A stretch of DNA of 64,000 nucleotides from Cyanobium sp. Cruz-8D1 (GTDB lineage: Bacteria > Cyanobacteriota > Cyanobacteriia > PCC-6307 > Cyanobiaceae): assembly GCF_024345975.1 (NCBI RefSeq), contig NZ_JAGQCD010000005.1, forward strand, positions 62,001 through 126,000, read 5' to 3'. Shown in pieces: positions 26,872 through 36,268 of this stretch. The position numbers were made by a program, and so were the translations under genes. Position 1 is the stretch's first letter. Each line of letters opens with the position of its first letter. Below the pieces are notes generated by a model. It was given only the letters and a program-made list of their open reading frames with translations, ran no database searches and was not told where the DNA came from.

Positions 26872-27918
26872 CTAGTCCGGCCGGGATTCCCGTAGCAGTT
26901 GGGACGGTTTGACGTGAAAGCGTTGCTGGAAATCCACACTGAATAATCCCAGGGAGCGGTAGCCACATTCCGTGGCAATGCTCCCCACCGAATCGCTCGG
27001 ATGTGGATTCTCCAGCCGTCTTCTGGCCAGGTCGAGGCGCTGATTCTTGATCCACTGGGTGGCACTGCAGCCCATCCGTTCAGCGAAGGCATACTGCAAA
27101 GCCCGACGTGAATAATGACTCCTTGACTCCAGGACGGTCAATGTCAAGGGACTACCGAGGTTCTGCTTGATGTAGTCGATCAACTCATCAAAGGCGTCAC
27201 GGCCCTGCCGCTGGCGATGTCTGAGGCGATCCAGGGAGTTCTCTTCGCGCAGATCCGGCAGCAGCATCGCCGCCATCAGCCGGTGAATCTGGTCGTCAAG
27301 CTGCAGGGAGTCGAGCAGACCCCGTCCATAGCTGGAAAGCTGCCCGGCCATATCGATCGTTTGCCGCAGGGCCGCCAGAAGCGACGGGGCGGATGGATTC
27401 TCCGGGGGGCTCCAGCCATGGGCCTGGTCCAGGATGTCCTGCCAGCCCGATGGTTGCTGGTGGTAGCCCCCCATGCTCAACGCCGTCTGCAGGAGTTGCT
27501 CATCGCACAGGGCGAAGGCCACGGCCGAGGAGAGCGAACTCTCCATGCTGCAAGGTCCCTTGGCCATCAATAGACAGCAACCGATGCCGCAGCGCCAGGT
27601 GCGGGAGGCCTGCCGCAGGCGCTGCTCGCCGCCGTAGCCCAGCACGGCGATGCGGTCGCGGCGATCGCTGAAGGAGGCGCGCATGGCCTTGGCCGTCCAG
27701 GCGGTGGCCACCGTGGAGCCGAGACGAACATTGGCGCCGTAGAACCACCAGGTGGCGGCAGGTTCGAGCGGTTGCAACTCCATCAGAGGCAAGGCCTCCT
27801 GCAACAACGACGCACAGGCTCGTGGATCCTCACTGAGGTGCCACTGGCGAAGCAGAGGATTCGAGAAGCGAGCAGCCTGTTGATGCCATAGATCCGGAAC
27901 ACTGGCCTCGCTGCACAT
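26872..27918 (-). CDS. AraC-family transcriptional regulator
   Basis: A 348-aa regulator. The C-terminal 100 residues form two helix-turn-helix units: SHYSRRALQYAFAERMG, then SVGSIATECGYRSLGLFSVDF, ending in the usual QRFHVKPSQLLR. The N-terminal 230 residues are a sensor-like region I cannot assign. The start is ATG at 27918 or GTG at 27930 (MGRL extension). It is divergent from the CheB-CheR-PAS gene, which it may control; a 6-base dyad, CTTTTA/TAAAAG at 27943-27966, lies in its AT-rich upstream region and could be an operator. Confidence 0.88.
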   Translation of the reverse strand: MCSEASVPDLWHQQAARFSNPLLRQWHLSEDPRACASLLQEALPLMELQPLEPAATWWFYGANVRLGSTVATAWTAKAMRASFSDRRDRIAVLGYGGEQRLRQASRTWRCGIGCCLLMAKGPCSMESSLSSAVAFALCDEQLLQTALSMGGYHQQPSGWQDILDQAHGWSPPENPSAPSLLAALRQTIDMAGQLSSYGRGLLDSLQLDDQIHRLMAAMLLPDLREENSLDRLRHRQRQGRDAFDELIDYIKQNLGSPLTLTVLESRSHYSRRALQYAFAERMGCSATQWIKNQRLDLARRRLENPHPSDSVGSIATECGYRSLGLFSVDFQQRFHVKPSQLLRESRPD

Positions 27919-27930
27919 CAGCCGACCCAC

Positions 27931-28159
27931 CTCGCTTCTCGCCTTTTAATAATGCTATCATAAAAGCCTAAGATTCGGAAGGGAGGTTTGGTGGGCGCGT
28001 GATCAGGACAGTCGCAAGGATTAATTCCATCTGAGCGATGTTGGTTGGGGCAGGCAGGCATCAGTTTCATTGCCAGATAAGAGGCCAGGCCGAACGTTCT
28101 GCAAAGGCCCGTTCACTCAGTCCTGAGGGCATCGGGGCCGAATCGGGGCCAATGCAAAA
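27931..28159. other. divergent spacer between AraC-type and CheB-CheR genes
   Basis: With the hairpin that follows, this is a 350-base non-coding spacer. It holds an AT-rich patch (27943-27966, dyad CTTTTA/TAAAAG), a GGGAGG stretch and a 9-base direct repeat ATCGGGGCC at 28131-28139 and 28142-28150. No convincing ORF or RNA gene was found. Promoters for both flanking genes must lie here, but I could not define a good -35/-10 pair. Confidence 0.35.
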
Positions 28160-28185
28160 GGCACCCATCGCATGGGATGGGTGCC
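28160..28185 (-). terminator. terminator-like hairpin facing the AraC gene
   Basis: GGCACCCATC (28160-28169) and GATGGGTGCC (28176-28185) form a perfect 10-base stem with a 6-base loop. On the minus strand it is followed at once by TTTTGCATT, so it should stop or attenuate RNA moving leftward toward the AraC-family gene. On the plus strand no T-tract follows. It lies about 240 bases ahead of the regulator start. Confidence 0.65.
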
Positions 28186-28278
28186 AGCTTGATAACGGAT
28201 GCTGGAGCAACCTCGTCTCGGAGAGCCAAAGTGATCAGCGTCTAAAGTGGATAACCTCTCTTCATCGCCTCTCTTCAG

Positions 28279-31200
28279 ATGGAAGAATCCAGTGATGCAG
28301 AGTCCTTGCCCGCACCATTCCCTGCGTCGTCTGCCGATGTCTTTCCATCTTCGGGCTCGAAGGGGGAAAATGAAGCCAATGTCACAGAGTCGTTGATGCA
28401 TTTGATCGGCATCGGCGCTTCCGCAGGTGGGCTTGAGGCCCTGCAGTCGCTTCTGGGCAGCCTCGGCTGCGGCGGCAATGTGGCTTATGTGGTGGCCCAG
28501 CACCTGGCCCCCGATCACAGCAGCTTGATGGTCGATCTGCTCGCCCGTGTCACGCCGCTGCAGGTGCTCAAGGCGGTGGATGGGGCCGAGTTACTCCCCG
28601 ACACGATCACCGTGTGTCCACCCAATCACGACATTCGGGTGCAGGGAAACCAGCTGGCCTTGGTGGACCCCGAACCGCGCCTCGGCCCCAGCCCCAGCAT
28701 TGATCGCCTGTTCGAGTCGATTGCCGAGCACTGGGCCGAGCGCGGCGCGGCCGTGGTCCTCTCCGGCACAGGTTCCGATGGGGCCCGCGGTCTGAGGGCC
28801 GTTCGGGCTGCCGGTGGCCTCACCATCGCCCAGGCCCCCGAGAGCGCCCGCTTTGATGGCATGCCCAGGGCCGCCATCGCCATGGGAGGGGCCGACCTCA
28901 TTCTCGATCCGGCCGCCATCGGTCAGCACCTCGGCGATCTGATGCATTCGGGCGATGACTGGGTGGAACACAAACTGCCGGAGCCGGAAGCCTTGAGCCT
29001 CAGCAGTGCCCTGGAGCTGCTGAAGCACAACAGCGGCATCGACTTCAGCCAGTACAAGGACTCCACCCTGCAGCGGCAGCTGTCGCGGCGGATGGCTCTG
29101 CGCCAGATGGACACGATGGAGGAGTACCTGCGGCTGCTGTCGGCCGACCGCAATGAGTCGTCCGCCCTGGTCCAGAACCTGCTGGTCACGGTGACGTCCT
29201 TCTTCCGCGATCCCGAATCCTTCGCAGCCCTGGGGGAGCTGCTTCGTACCTATGTATCCCAGCGCACGCGCCGGGATCGCCTGCGGGTGTGGGTGCCGGG
29301 CTGTGCCACCGGCGAAGAGGTGTATTCCATCGGCATGCTGATCAGCGAGGTGCTCGACCATCCCAAAGATCTGATCCATCAGCTCAAGATCTTCGGCACC
29401 GATCTCGATGAGGGAAGCCTGGCGCTGGCGCGCCGGGCCACCTACCCGGCGGAGACCGTCATGGCGATCCCTGAAGCCCTGCGGGAGCGCTTTGTTATCC
29501 CTCACAACGGTGAGATGCAGATCAGCGAAGCCCTGCGCAACTGCGTCGTGTTCGCCCGACACAACGTGGGGGTGGATCCCCCCTTCCCGCGCCTGGACCT
29601 GATCTGCAGCCGCAATACGCTCATCTACTTCACCCAACCGCTACAGGATCGGGTGCTGGGGCTGTTCCGCTTCGGCCTGCAGCCCTCCGGGCTGCTCTTC
29701 CTGGGACGAACCGAGTCGCTCGGTAGAAAGACCCAGGGGTTCGGGGTGGCCAGTGCCGAGCACCGCATCTTCTATCGCACCACGGAGAACCAGCCCAGTC
29801 GCTTTTCCACGTTCCCCCAGCCCGCCCTGCGCCCCCCCCAATTGTTCAGTCCGGTCGGCCGCATCTCGGTCCTGAATGAATCCGTGGTCGAGGAGCACGT
29901 CGCCACCCTCGAAGCCTTGGTGCGCAGCACCTGTCCCGCCGGTGTGGTCCTCGATGAAGCCCACGAACTGGTGGAGGTGATCGGCGATGTCAGCCCCTAT
30001 TGCCGGCTCCCGGAAGGCCGGATCTCCAGTGCTGCCACCACCTTCCTGCTGCCGGATCTGCAGGCCGAAGCCCGCGCCCTGCTGCTGATCGTCCGCTCCG
30101 ATGGCCAAGCGGTGCGCAGTCAGGTGCTGCACCTGCCCGCCTTCAACCTGCGCCTGGAGGCACGGCCCCTGCCAGTGAACGAGCGGCTGCTCACGCTGCT
30201 GAGCTTTCTGCCTGAGCCGGCCGAAGGTCCGGAGCCCGCCACCACTGGCGCGCCGGTCACCCGGGCAGCGGACTTCGACCAGCAGATCGCCCGACTGGAA
30301 CAGGAGCTGCTCACCAGCCATGACACCCTGCGGCGCTCCATGGCCGACCTGGAGGGGGCCAACGAAGAACTGGAAGCCTCCGCCGAGGAGCTGCAGGCCT
30401 CCTCCGAGGAACTGCAGTCGTCCAATGAGGAGTTGGAATCCTCCAACGAGGAACTGCAGGCCACCAACCAGGAACTGGCCGTCCTCAACCAGCAGCTGCT
30501 GGCCAGGACGGAGGATCTCCAGCTGCTCAGCTCCGACCTGGAGAACATCCAGCGCTCCTTGAACCAGGGGATGGTGATCGTCGACAGGGACCTGCGGATC
30601 ACCCGCTACACCCCGCTGGCGGTACGCGTCTTCGCCCTGGTGGATGGGGACATCGGCCAGCCCCTGCTCGGCATCCCCACCACGGTGGCCCTGCCCGGTC
30701 TGCGCGCGGCCCTGGGGGAGGTGCTGGCCGGCGCCTCCCGGCGCAGCATCGAGGCGGTGAACGAGGAGGTCGCCTACCTGGCCCAGGTGTTGCCCTACCA
30801 GGAACAGGAAGGCCAGCGCCGCGGGGCCATCATCACCCTCACCGACGTGTCGGAGCTGCTGGCCCTGCGCATGGCCGCCGAGGCCTCCCTGGATTCCTTC
30901 TCCAGCCTCACCGATGCCCTTGACGAGGCGGTCTGGAAGCGGGACGACACCCTGCATCGCCTTCTTTACGCCAGCAAGCGCATCCTGCCCCTGACGGGCT
31001 GGACCCCGACCGAGCTGTTCGCCCATTCGGAACTGCTCGATGACGCCATCGATCCGGCCGATCGCGAACGGGTCTGGGCCAGCCGCAACCTGAAGCAGGG
31101 GGGCTGGTCGGTGGAGTACCGGATCCTTCGCCGCGATGGCCAGCGCCGCTGGGTGAAGGAGAACGCCCGGGTGCTCACCGAAGCCACCGATCGCTACGTG

Positions 31201-31605
31201 GTCGGCACCCTGGCCGATGTGACGGAGCAGCGCCAGGTGGACAAGCATGGCCAGGACCTCAGCGCTCTCTTCGAGACCCTGATCCACAGCCCCAGCTTCG
31301 CCCTGGCGGTGATCGACGCCGACCAGCGGGTGGTGATGGTCAACGGCAGCCTCTGCGAACGCGTCGGCTTCGACCAGGCCAGCCTGGTGGGTTCGCCGGC
31401 GTCGCTCTTCTGCAAGCTGCCGGAGGCGGTGTGGGCGTCCCAGGGCAGCGACACCTCGGCCGCTGAGCCGTTGTTGCGCAGCGAAACCCTCACCCTGCGG
31501 CACCGGGATGGACGCGCGCTGGAGGCAGTGGCCGAACTCTGGCGTCTGCCGGCCTCGGTGGGGATCGGGGTCTTGCTGGTGGTGCTGCCGTCGCCTCAGT
31601 CCTGA
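28279..31605 (+). CDS. CheB-CheR-PAS fusion protein without kinase domain
   Basis: A 1108-aa signalling protein. Residues 40-215 are a CheB methylesterase with triad candidates S48 (GASAGG), H75 (AQHLAP) and D167 (GTGSDGARG). Residues 240-500 are a CheR methyltransferase with SAM motif WVPGCATGEEVYS and CSRNTLIYF. A long Glu-rich coiled coil (repeats such as ELQASSEEL and ELESSNEEL, about residues 675-755) leads into three PAS-like domains, one ending in RRDGQRRWVKENARVL. The protein ends after the last PAS with no histidine kinase, receiver or GGDEF. No MCP or CheA gene is in the window. Partners are unknown. The stop overlaps the next gene's stop by 10 bases. Confidence 0.9.
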   Translation: MEESSDAESLPAPFPASSADVFPSSGSKGENEANVTESLMHLIGIGASAGGLEALQSLLGSLGCGGNVAYVVAQHLAPDHSSLMVDLLARVTPLQVLKAVDGAELLPDTITVCPPNHDIRVQGNQLALVDPEPRLGPSPSIDRLFESIAEHWAERGAAVVLSGTGSDGARGLRAVRAAGGLTIAQAPESARFDGMPRAAIAMGGADLILDPAAIGQHLGDLMHSGDDWVEHKLPEPEALSLSSALELLKHNSGIDFSQYKDSTLQRQLSRRMALRQMDTMEEYLRLLSADRNESSALVQNLLVTVTSFFRDPESFAALGELLRTYVSQRTRRDRLRVWVPGCATGEEVYSIGMLISEVLDHPKDLIHQLKIFGTDLDEGSLALARRATYPAETVMAIPEALRERFVIPHNGEMQISEALRNCVVFARHNVGVDPPFPRLDLICSRNTLIYFTQPLQDRVLGLFRFGLQPSGLLFLGRTESLGRKTQGFGVASAEHRIFYRTTENQPSRFSTFPQPALRPPQLFSPVGRISVLNESVVEEHVATLEALVRSTCPAGVVLDEAHELVEVIGDVSPYCRLPEGRISSAATTFLLPDLQAEARALLLIVRSDGQAVRSQVLHLPAFNLRLEARPLPVNERLLTLLSFLPEPAEGPEPATTGAPVTRAADFDQQIARLEQELLTSHDTLRRSMADLEGANEELEASAEELQASSEELQSSNEELESSNEELQATNQELAVLNQQLLARTEDLQLLSSDLENIQRSLNQGMVIVDRDLRITRYTPLAVRVFALVDGDIGQPLLGIPTTVALPGLRAALGEVLAGASRRSIEAVNEEVAYLAQVLPYQEQEGQRRGAIITLTDVSELLALRMAAEASLDSFSSLTDALDEAVWKRDDTLHRLLYASKRILPLTGWTPTELFAHSELLDDAIDPADRERVWASRNLKQGGWSVEYRILRRDGQRRWVKENARVLTEATDRYVVGTLADVTEQRQVDKHGQDLSALFETLIHSPSFALAVIDADQRVVMVNGSLCERVGFDQASLVGSPASLFCKLPEAVWASQGSDTSAAEPLLRSETLTLRHRDGRALEAVAELWRLPASVGIGVLLVVLPSPQS

Positions 31606-32027
31606 TCGGGCCGCAGCAGGACCCTGAGGCGGCGTGCCAGGGCCTCCAGCGGCTCGCCCTGGGGCGGGCAGCTGCTGCGCAGGCCGGTGGCCCCGTCCAT
31701 CCAGACCGGATGGCTTCCCTGCCACAGCAGCGGTTGGTCGTCCCTGTGGCACCAGGCGAGGGTGAGGTTGAGCGCGTCGCCGCTGCGGTAAATCTCCAGC
31801 TCCAGATCCTCCGCCGGGACCCGCTCCCCCTCGGCTGTGCGGGCCTCCAGGCGCAGGCAGAGATCCAGGCTTTGCGTCGGTCGCTCCTCCGCCCCGGATG
31901 GGGTGTTGTCCTGGGCTGCCGGCACGACAGCATGGTGCAGGGGCTTGCGGCAGAGATCGGCAGCGGCCGCCACCAACCGGCTCAGGTCGGTGTTGTCGCT
32001 GCCGATCGAGGTCTCAGGGGATGGCAT
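31596..32027 (-). CDS. conserved soluble protein, unknown function
   Basis: A 143-aa protein with no signal or membrane helix. It has a Leu-rich N-terminus (DLSRLVAAAADLCRKPLHH), a beta-rich middle (LDLCLRLEARTAEGER, LELEIYRSGDALNLTLAW) and a C-terminal helix (LEALARRLRVLLRPDQD). No known family was recognised. I use the ATG at 32027 rather than the TTG at 32030. It overlaps the CIA30-type gene by 14 bases upstream and the CheB-CheR gene by 10 bases at its 3' end. Confidence 0.65.
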   Translation of the reverse strand: MPSPETSIGSDNTDLSRLVAAAADLCRKPLHHAVVPAAQDNTPSGAEERPTQSLDLCLRLEARTAEGERVPAEDLELEIYRSGDALNLTLAWCHRDDQPLLWQGSHPVWMDGATGLRSSCPPQGEPLEALARRLRVLLRPDQD

Positions 32028-32568
32028 CAATCGCCATCAGCTCCAGGAGGAGAGGGCCGGCCCGGAAGCCTGGATTGTCGGAACCATCGTCGCCGAACTT
32101 CGAGTGCAGGATCTGCAGCCGGGTGATGCGCCCTGAGTCGAAACGCAGTGGCAGGCCCAGGGGCAGGGCCTCGATCGGCTTGGCCCGGATGGAGGGGCGC
32201 AACTGATCGAACGGAATCCGCAGTCGGCTGGGGCCAGAGGCGTCGGTGGCGAAGTTGGCCACCCAGCGCACACCACCGGGAATCATTTCGGTGAGGCCCG
32301 CCACCCCATCGGCGCAGGCGACGGCCAGTTTGTAGTGGCGGCCATCCCCCTGCAACTCCAGCTCGAAGGCGGCCTGGCCAGAGAGATCCAGGGGCGGGGA
32401 AAACACCGGTGAGCGGCAGCTGACAAAACCACCGCCCCGCTCCACCACCTCCGCCTCCAGGCGCAGCCCGCGGCTGCTGACCGTGCAGCGGCCCGTGCTG
32501 CGGCCCCCCATCACGGTGTCGTTGAGGGCATGCCAGCCGCTGAAACCATCGCCACTGACCACCTGCAT
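32014..32568 (-). CDS. CIA30/NDUFAF1-like protein
   Basis: A 184-aa protein with the CIA30 beta-sandwich signature: WHALNDTVMGGRSTG near the N-terminus, GGGFVSCRSP, and a C-terminal LRFDSGRITRLQILHSKFGDD, LLLELMAIDAI. Eukaryotic relatives assist assembly of respiratory complex I; a role with the cyanobacterial NDH-1 complex or other thylakoid complexes is only a suggestion. The ATG at 32568 sits seven bases past the pgl stop; a longer start at 32616 would overlap pgl and add a proline-rich tail, so I reject it. Confidence 0.8.
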   Translation of the reverse strand: MQVVSGDGFSGWHALNDTVMGGRSTGRCTVSSRGLRLEAEVVERGGGFVSCRSPVFSPPLDLSGQAAFELELQGDGRHYKLAVACADGVAGLTEMIPGGVRWVANFATDASGPSRLRIPFDQLRPSIRAKPIEALPLGLPLRFDSGRITRLQILHSKFGDDGSDNPGFRAGPLLLELMAIDAIP

Positions 32569-32575
32569 GGTTGCC

Positions 32576-33316
32576 TCAGTGGGGGGGGAGGTCGGCGGCG
32601 GCGGCGGCGTCGGCAAGGATCACCACCTCAGAGGCCGGCCGCACCAACCGGGCGGGGGTACGGCCGGCCGGCTCGCTGGGATCGAGCAGGCGGGCGAGCG
32701 CCTGGCGTTTGCCGGCGCCACTGACCAGAAAGATCACCCGGCGGGCGGCCGAAAGCACCGGGGCGGTGAGGGTGATGCGGGGCAGGCCCTTGCCTTCACC
32801 GATGGTGACAGTGCGGTCGAGCACCCCGGGGGCCGCCGTGCCCGGGAACAGCGAAGCGGTGTGCCCGTCGTCGCCAAGACCCAGCAGCATCACATCGAAG
32901 CGCGGCACAAGGCCGGGACACAGCACCGCCAGCTCTGCCGCATAGGCCTCGGCGCTGGCCTCGGCGCTGGGGCGGTTGGTGGGGACCGGATGGAAGCGGG
33001 CCTCACTGGCGGGAGGCTGGGCGAGCAGCGTCTCCCGCAGCAGGCGGGCATTGCTGGAGGGGTCGTCGGCGCTCACCCAGCGCTCATCGCCCAGGAGCAC
33101 ATCAACCCGCTCCCAGGGCAGGTGCTCGCCGGCCAGACGGCTGTAGGTCGCCCGGGGGGTTTCGCCCCCCGCCAGGGCGATCTGGGCCCGGTCTCGCTCG
33201 GCCAGGGCCAGATCGATGCCGGAGGCGATCTGTTCGGCCGCCTGGCGGGCCAGCTCCTCGGGACCGGCGGCGACGATCAGGTGATAGCGGGTGCTGGGTT
33301 CGGTCAATCGAGCCAT
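32576..33316 (-). CDS. pgl: 6-phosphogluconolactonase
   Basis: A 246-aa protein of the SOL/DevB type. Conserved blocks are LALAGGETPRATYSRL, LLGDERWVSADDPSSN and MLLGLGDDGHTASLFPG. It hydrolyses 6-phosphogluconolactone in the oxidative pentose phosphate pathway, the main route of NADPH production in the dark. It overlaps gnd by 13 bases, putting two successive pathway steps in one transcript. The start is ATG at 33316. Confidence 0.95.
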   Translation of the reverse strand: MARLTEPSTRYHLIVAAGPEELARQAAEQIASGIDLALAERDRAQIALAGGETPRATYSRLAGEHLPWERVDVLLGDERWVSADDPSSNARLLRETLLAQPPASEARFHPVPTNRPSAEASAEAYAAELAVLCPGLVPRFDVMLLGLGDDGHTASLFPGTAAPGVLDRTVTIGEGKGLPRITLTAPVLSAARRVIFLVSGAGKRQALARLLDPSEPAGRTPARLVRPASEVVILADAAAAADLPPH

Positions 33317-34722
33317 TCGGTATGGAACGCGCCGGGGCGATCCGTGCGTTCATAAGTATGGGAGCCGAAGCAGTCCCGCATCGCCTGCACCAGGTTCTGG
33401 GGCAGACGGCCGCTGCGGTAGCTGTCGATGTAATCCAGGGTGCTGCTCAGGCAAGGCACGGGAATGCCGGCCAGCGCCGCCCCCGCCACCACCTGACGCA
33501 GGCCGCCCAGGCGCTGGTTGACCTGGGCAGCAAACCAGGGATCCAGCATCAGGTTGGGCAGGGAGGGGTTGGCGCCATAGGCGTCCTGGATACGTTGCAG
33601 CAGTCGGGCCCGGATGATGCAGCCGCCCTTCCAGATCTGGCCGATGGCCGAAAAATCGAGGTTGTAGTCGTGAAGTTTGGAGGCCTCCTGCAGCAGGGCC
33701 ATGCCCTGGCCGTAGCTGGCGATGCAGGCCAGGATGCAGGCGTCCCGCAGCGGTGCCATGCCGGTGGCCGGTTCGCCCAGGGGGAAGCTGTGGGGGGCGG
33801 GGCCGAGCAGCACCGATTCAGCCGCCAGCCGCTCGCTGCGCAGGGAGCTCAGCACCCGGGCATTGAGGGCGGCATAGATGGTGGGCACGGGCACCCCCAT
33901 CTCCAGGGCGCTGACCACGGTCCAGAGGCCGGTGCCCTTCTGGCCGGCGGCATCGACGATCAGCTCCACCAGATCGCCACCGCTTTCGGGATCCTTGGTG
34001 CGCAGGCACACCTCGGTGATCTCCACCAGGAAGGAGGCGAGCTCTTCGGTCTGGTTCCAGCCCCCCAGCACGTCGGCCATGGCGTCGCCATCGAGGCCGC
34101 CGATGCGCTTCATCAGGTCGTAGGCCTCGGCCAGGATCTGCTCGATGCCGTACTCAATGCCGTTGTGGACGGTCTTGACGAAGTGTCCGGCGCCGCCGGG
34201 GCCGATGTAGGTGACGCAGGGGCCGTCCTCCACCTGGGCGGCCATCTTGGTCACCAGGCTCTCAATGGCGTCGTAGGCGGCCTTGGTGCCGCCGGGCATC
34301 ATGCTTGGCCCCTCCAGGGCCCCCTTGGCGCCGCCGGAGACCCCCATGCCGATGTAGCCGAAGCTCTTGCTCTCCAGCTCCTTGACGCGCCGCTCGGTAT
34401 CGGTGAAGAGGGAGTTGCCGCCATCGATCAGCAGATCGCCTTCTTCGAGCAAAGGGGAAATGCTGGCGATGGTGGCATCCACCGGAGCACCCGCCTTGAC
34501 CATCATCAGGATGCGGCGGGGCCGCTCCAGCGCCCCCACGAACTCCTCCAGGGTGGCTGCCCCCACGATGTCCTTGCCGGCACCGCGTCCGGCCAGGAAG
34601 TCCTCGGTCTTGGCGTAGGTCCGGTTGTAGACGACGCTCGAGAACCCGTTTCTCTCGGCGTTGAGGACCAGATTCTCACCCATCACGCCAAGGCCGATGA
34701 GTCCGAAATGCGCCTTGCCCAT
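33304..34722 (-). CDS. gnd: 6-phosphogluconate dehydrogenase (decarboxylating)
   Basis: A 472-aa enzyme. The NADP-binding motif is GLIGLGVMGENLVLNAERNG at residues 6-25; the catalytic Lys region is YIGPGGAGHFVKTVHNGIEY and the C-terminus includes RAGWK-equivalent KGGCIIRARLL. It produces ribulose 5-phosphate, CO2 and NADPH. The ATG at 34722 fits the family; the longer frame to 34827 is Arg/Pro-rich and unrelated. It lies 113 bases downstream of glgC in the same direction and overlaps pgl. Confidence 0.97.
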   Translation of the reverse strand: MGKAHFGLIGLGVMGENLVLNAERNGFSSVVYNRTYAKTEDFLAGRGAGKDIVGAATLEEFVGALERPRRILMMVKAGAPVDATIASISPLLEEGDLLIDGGNSLFTDTERRVKELESKSFGYIGMGVSGGAKGALEGPSMMPGGTKAAYDAIESLVTKMAAQVEDGPCVTYIGPGGAGHFVKTVHNGIEYGIEQILAEAYDLMKRIGGLDGDAMADVLGGWNQTEELASFLVEITEVCLRTKDPESGGDLVELIVDAAGQKGTGLWTVVSALEMGVPVPTIYAALNARVLSSLRSERLAAESVLLGPAPHSFPLGEPATGMAPLRDACILACIASYGQGMALLQEASKLHDYNLDFSAIGQIWKGGCIIRARLLQRIQDAYGANPSLPNLMLDPWFAAQVNQRLGGLRQVVAGAALAGIPVPCLSSTLDYIDSYRSGRLPQNLVQAMRDCFGSHTYERTDRPGAFHTEWLD

Positions 34723-34835
34723 AGGACCGAGGTCTCCTTGATTCGTTGGCAGTGTGGCCAGCGGTCGGCGCCTCGTCGGTGTCCTGGGGAGGGATGTCAG
34801 CAACTGCTGGCCCAAGCCTCCCCCCAAAGCGCGGT

Positions 34836-36131
34836 CTAGATGACCGTGCCGTCGGCGATGGTGCCGTTTTTGACCACCACCACGATGCCGTTGCGGATGT
34901 AGAAGTTGAGCTCCGGACGGTCGGCCTCCTCCACCCGGTCCTTGTTGACGATGGTGACGTCGCGACCGATGCGCACGTTCTTGTCAAGGATGGCCCCCTT
35001 GACCGTGGTGCCCCGGCCCACGCCGATCGGTGTGCCGCCCCGCTCGTGCAGCACCAGCCGCTCCTCCGACGACTCAAAGAAGTCGGCGCCCATCACCAGG
35101 GTGTCCTGGAGCACCACCTCATCTTCGACGCGGGAGCGAACCCCCAGGACGCAGTGGTGGATGCTGCAGGCCTTGAGCAGGGAGCCTTCACCGATGATCG
35201 ACTGGGTGACCTGGGCGTCCTGCAGCTTGCTGGGGGGGAGGTAGCGGGGCCGGGTGTAAATCGGGAACTTCTCGTCGTAGAAGGAGAAAGCCGGGTTGGG
35301 CTGATCGGTGAGGGCCAGGTTGGCCTCGTAGAACGCCCCGATCGTGCCGATGTCTTCCCAGTAGTCGTCGAAGAGGAAGGTCTGGAGATGGTCCCCTTCC
35401 CGCAGGGAGGTGGGGATGATCTCCTTGCCGAAATCCGTGGACTCCGGATTGCTGGCCAGCAGGTTGAACAGGGTGTTGCGGTTGAAGACGTAGATCCCCA
35501 TCGACGCCAGGAAGGGCCGCTTCACCGCTTCTTCGGCGGACAGGCCCAGGCTCTCGGTGTTGACCCGCATCGCCTCAAGAGCGGCGCCCTTGGGCTTCTC
35601 GCTGAACTCCAGGATGCGGCCGTCGGAGGAGGTGCGCATCAGGCCGAAGCCCTCGGCCTGGGCCCCATCCACCGGCAGGGCACCCACGGTGAGGTCAGCG
35701 CCGCAATCAATGTGGTGCTGCACGAACTTGCTGTAGTCCATCCGGTAGAGCTGGTCACCGGAGAGGATCAGGTAGTGGTCGACGTCCCACTCCTGGAACA
35801 GCCACTGGTACTTGCGCACCGCATCAGCGGTGCCCTCGAACCAGCTGGGGCTGTCGGGGGTCTGCTGGGCGGCGAGCACCTCCACGAACCCCTGGCCGAA
35901 ACCGGCGGAGAGGTTGTAGCTCATCGTCAGGTGACGGTTGAGCGAGGCGCTGTTGAACTGGGTCAACACGTAGATCTTGTTGATCTCCGAGTTGATGCAG
36001 TTGCTGATGGGAATATCGATCAGGCGGTACTTGCCTGCGAGGGGCACGGCGGGCTTGGCCCGCATCTTGGTGAGGGGGTAGAGGCGCGTTCCCGCCCCGC
36101 CTCCCAGAATGATGGCCAGAACGCGTTTCAT
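34836..36131 (-). CDS. glgC: glucose-1-phosphate adenylyltransferase
   Basis: A 431-aa ADP-glucose pyrophosphorylase. The N-terminal nucleotidyltransferase has [20 protein letters not shown], then [20 protein letters not shown]. The C-terminal left-handed beta-helix carries the cyanobacterial/plant regulatory lysine region ([20 protein letters not shown]). It commits glucose 1-phosphate to glycogen and is normally activated by 3-phosphoglycerate. Length is that of the cyanobacterial enzyme. It stands between hemA and gnd, all on the minus strand. Confidence 0.97.
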   Translation of the reverse strand: MKRVLAIILGGGAGTRLYPLTKMRAKPAVPLAGKYRLIDIPISNCINSEINKIYVLTQFNSASLNRHLTMSYNLSAGFGQGFVEVLAAQQTPDSPSWFEGTADAVRKYQWLFQEWDVDHYLILSGDQLYRMDYSKFVQHHIDCGADLTVGALPVDGAQAEGFGLMRTSSDGRILEFSEKPKGAALEAMRVNTESLGLSAEEAVKRPFLASMGIYVFNRNTLFNLLASNPESTDFGKEIIPTSLREGDHLQTFLFDDYWEDIGTIGAFYEANLALTDQPNPAFSFYDEKFPIYTRPRYLPPSKLQDAQVTQSIIGEGSLLKACSIHHCVLGVRSRVEDEVVLQDTLVMGADFFESSEERLVLHERGGTPIGVGRGTTVKGAILDKNVRIGRDVTIVNKDRVEEADRPELNFYIRNGIVVVVKNGTIADGTVI

Positions 36132-36268
36132 GAGCCCAGTCCTCGGTCCTTGGCTGGCCAGACCGTACTGGAGCGTGGTGACGCGGAGCGCGGCGCGGCG
36201 GCAACTCGGTTCATGTTCCGTTGCAGTGGTGGATGGGGCTGGGGCCGGGTGATCCCGGGGACGGGGGC

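Noticed and set aside
26629-27918. Toxin-antitoxin pair made of the RHH gene and its neighbour
   Set aside because: The neighbour is convergent and is an AraC-type regulator, not a toxin; no short toxin-like ORF is adjacent on the same strand.
29641-31752. 703-codon open frame antisense to the CheB-CheR-PAS gene
   Set aside because: Gly/Gln/His-rich shadow of the coiled-coil and PAS coding sequence.
24715-32568. Mobile island around the AraC and CheB-CheR genes
   Set aside because: No integrase, transposase, tRNA junction or direct repeats at the borders were seen, so an island is only a suspicion.
33322-34839. 505-codon open frame antisense to gnd
   Set aside because: Opposite a full-length 6-phosphogluconate dehydrogenase; no recognisable motif.
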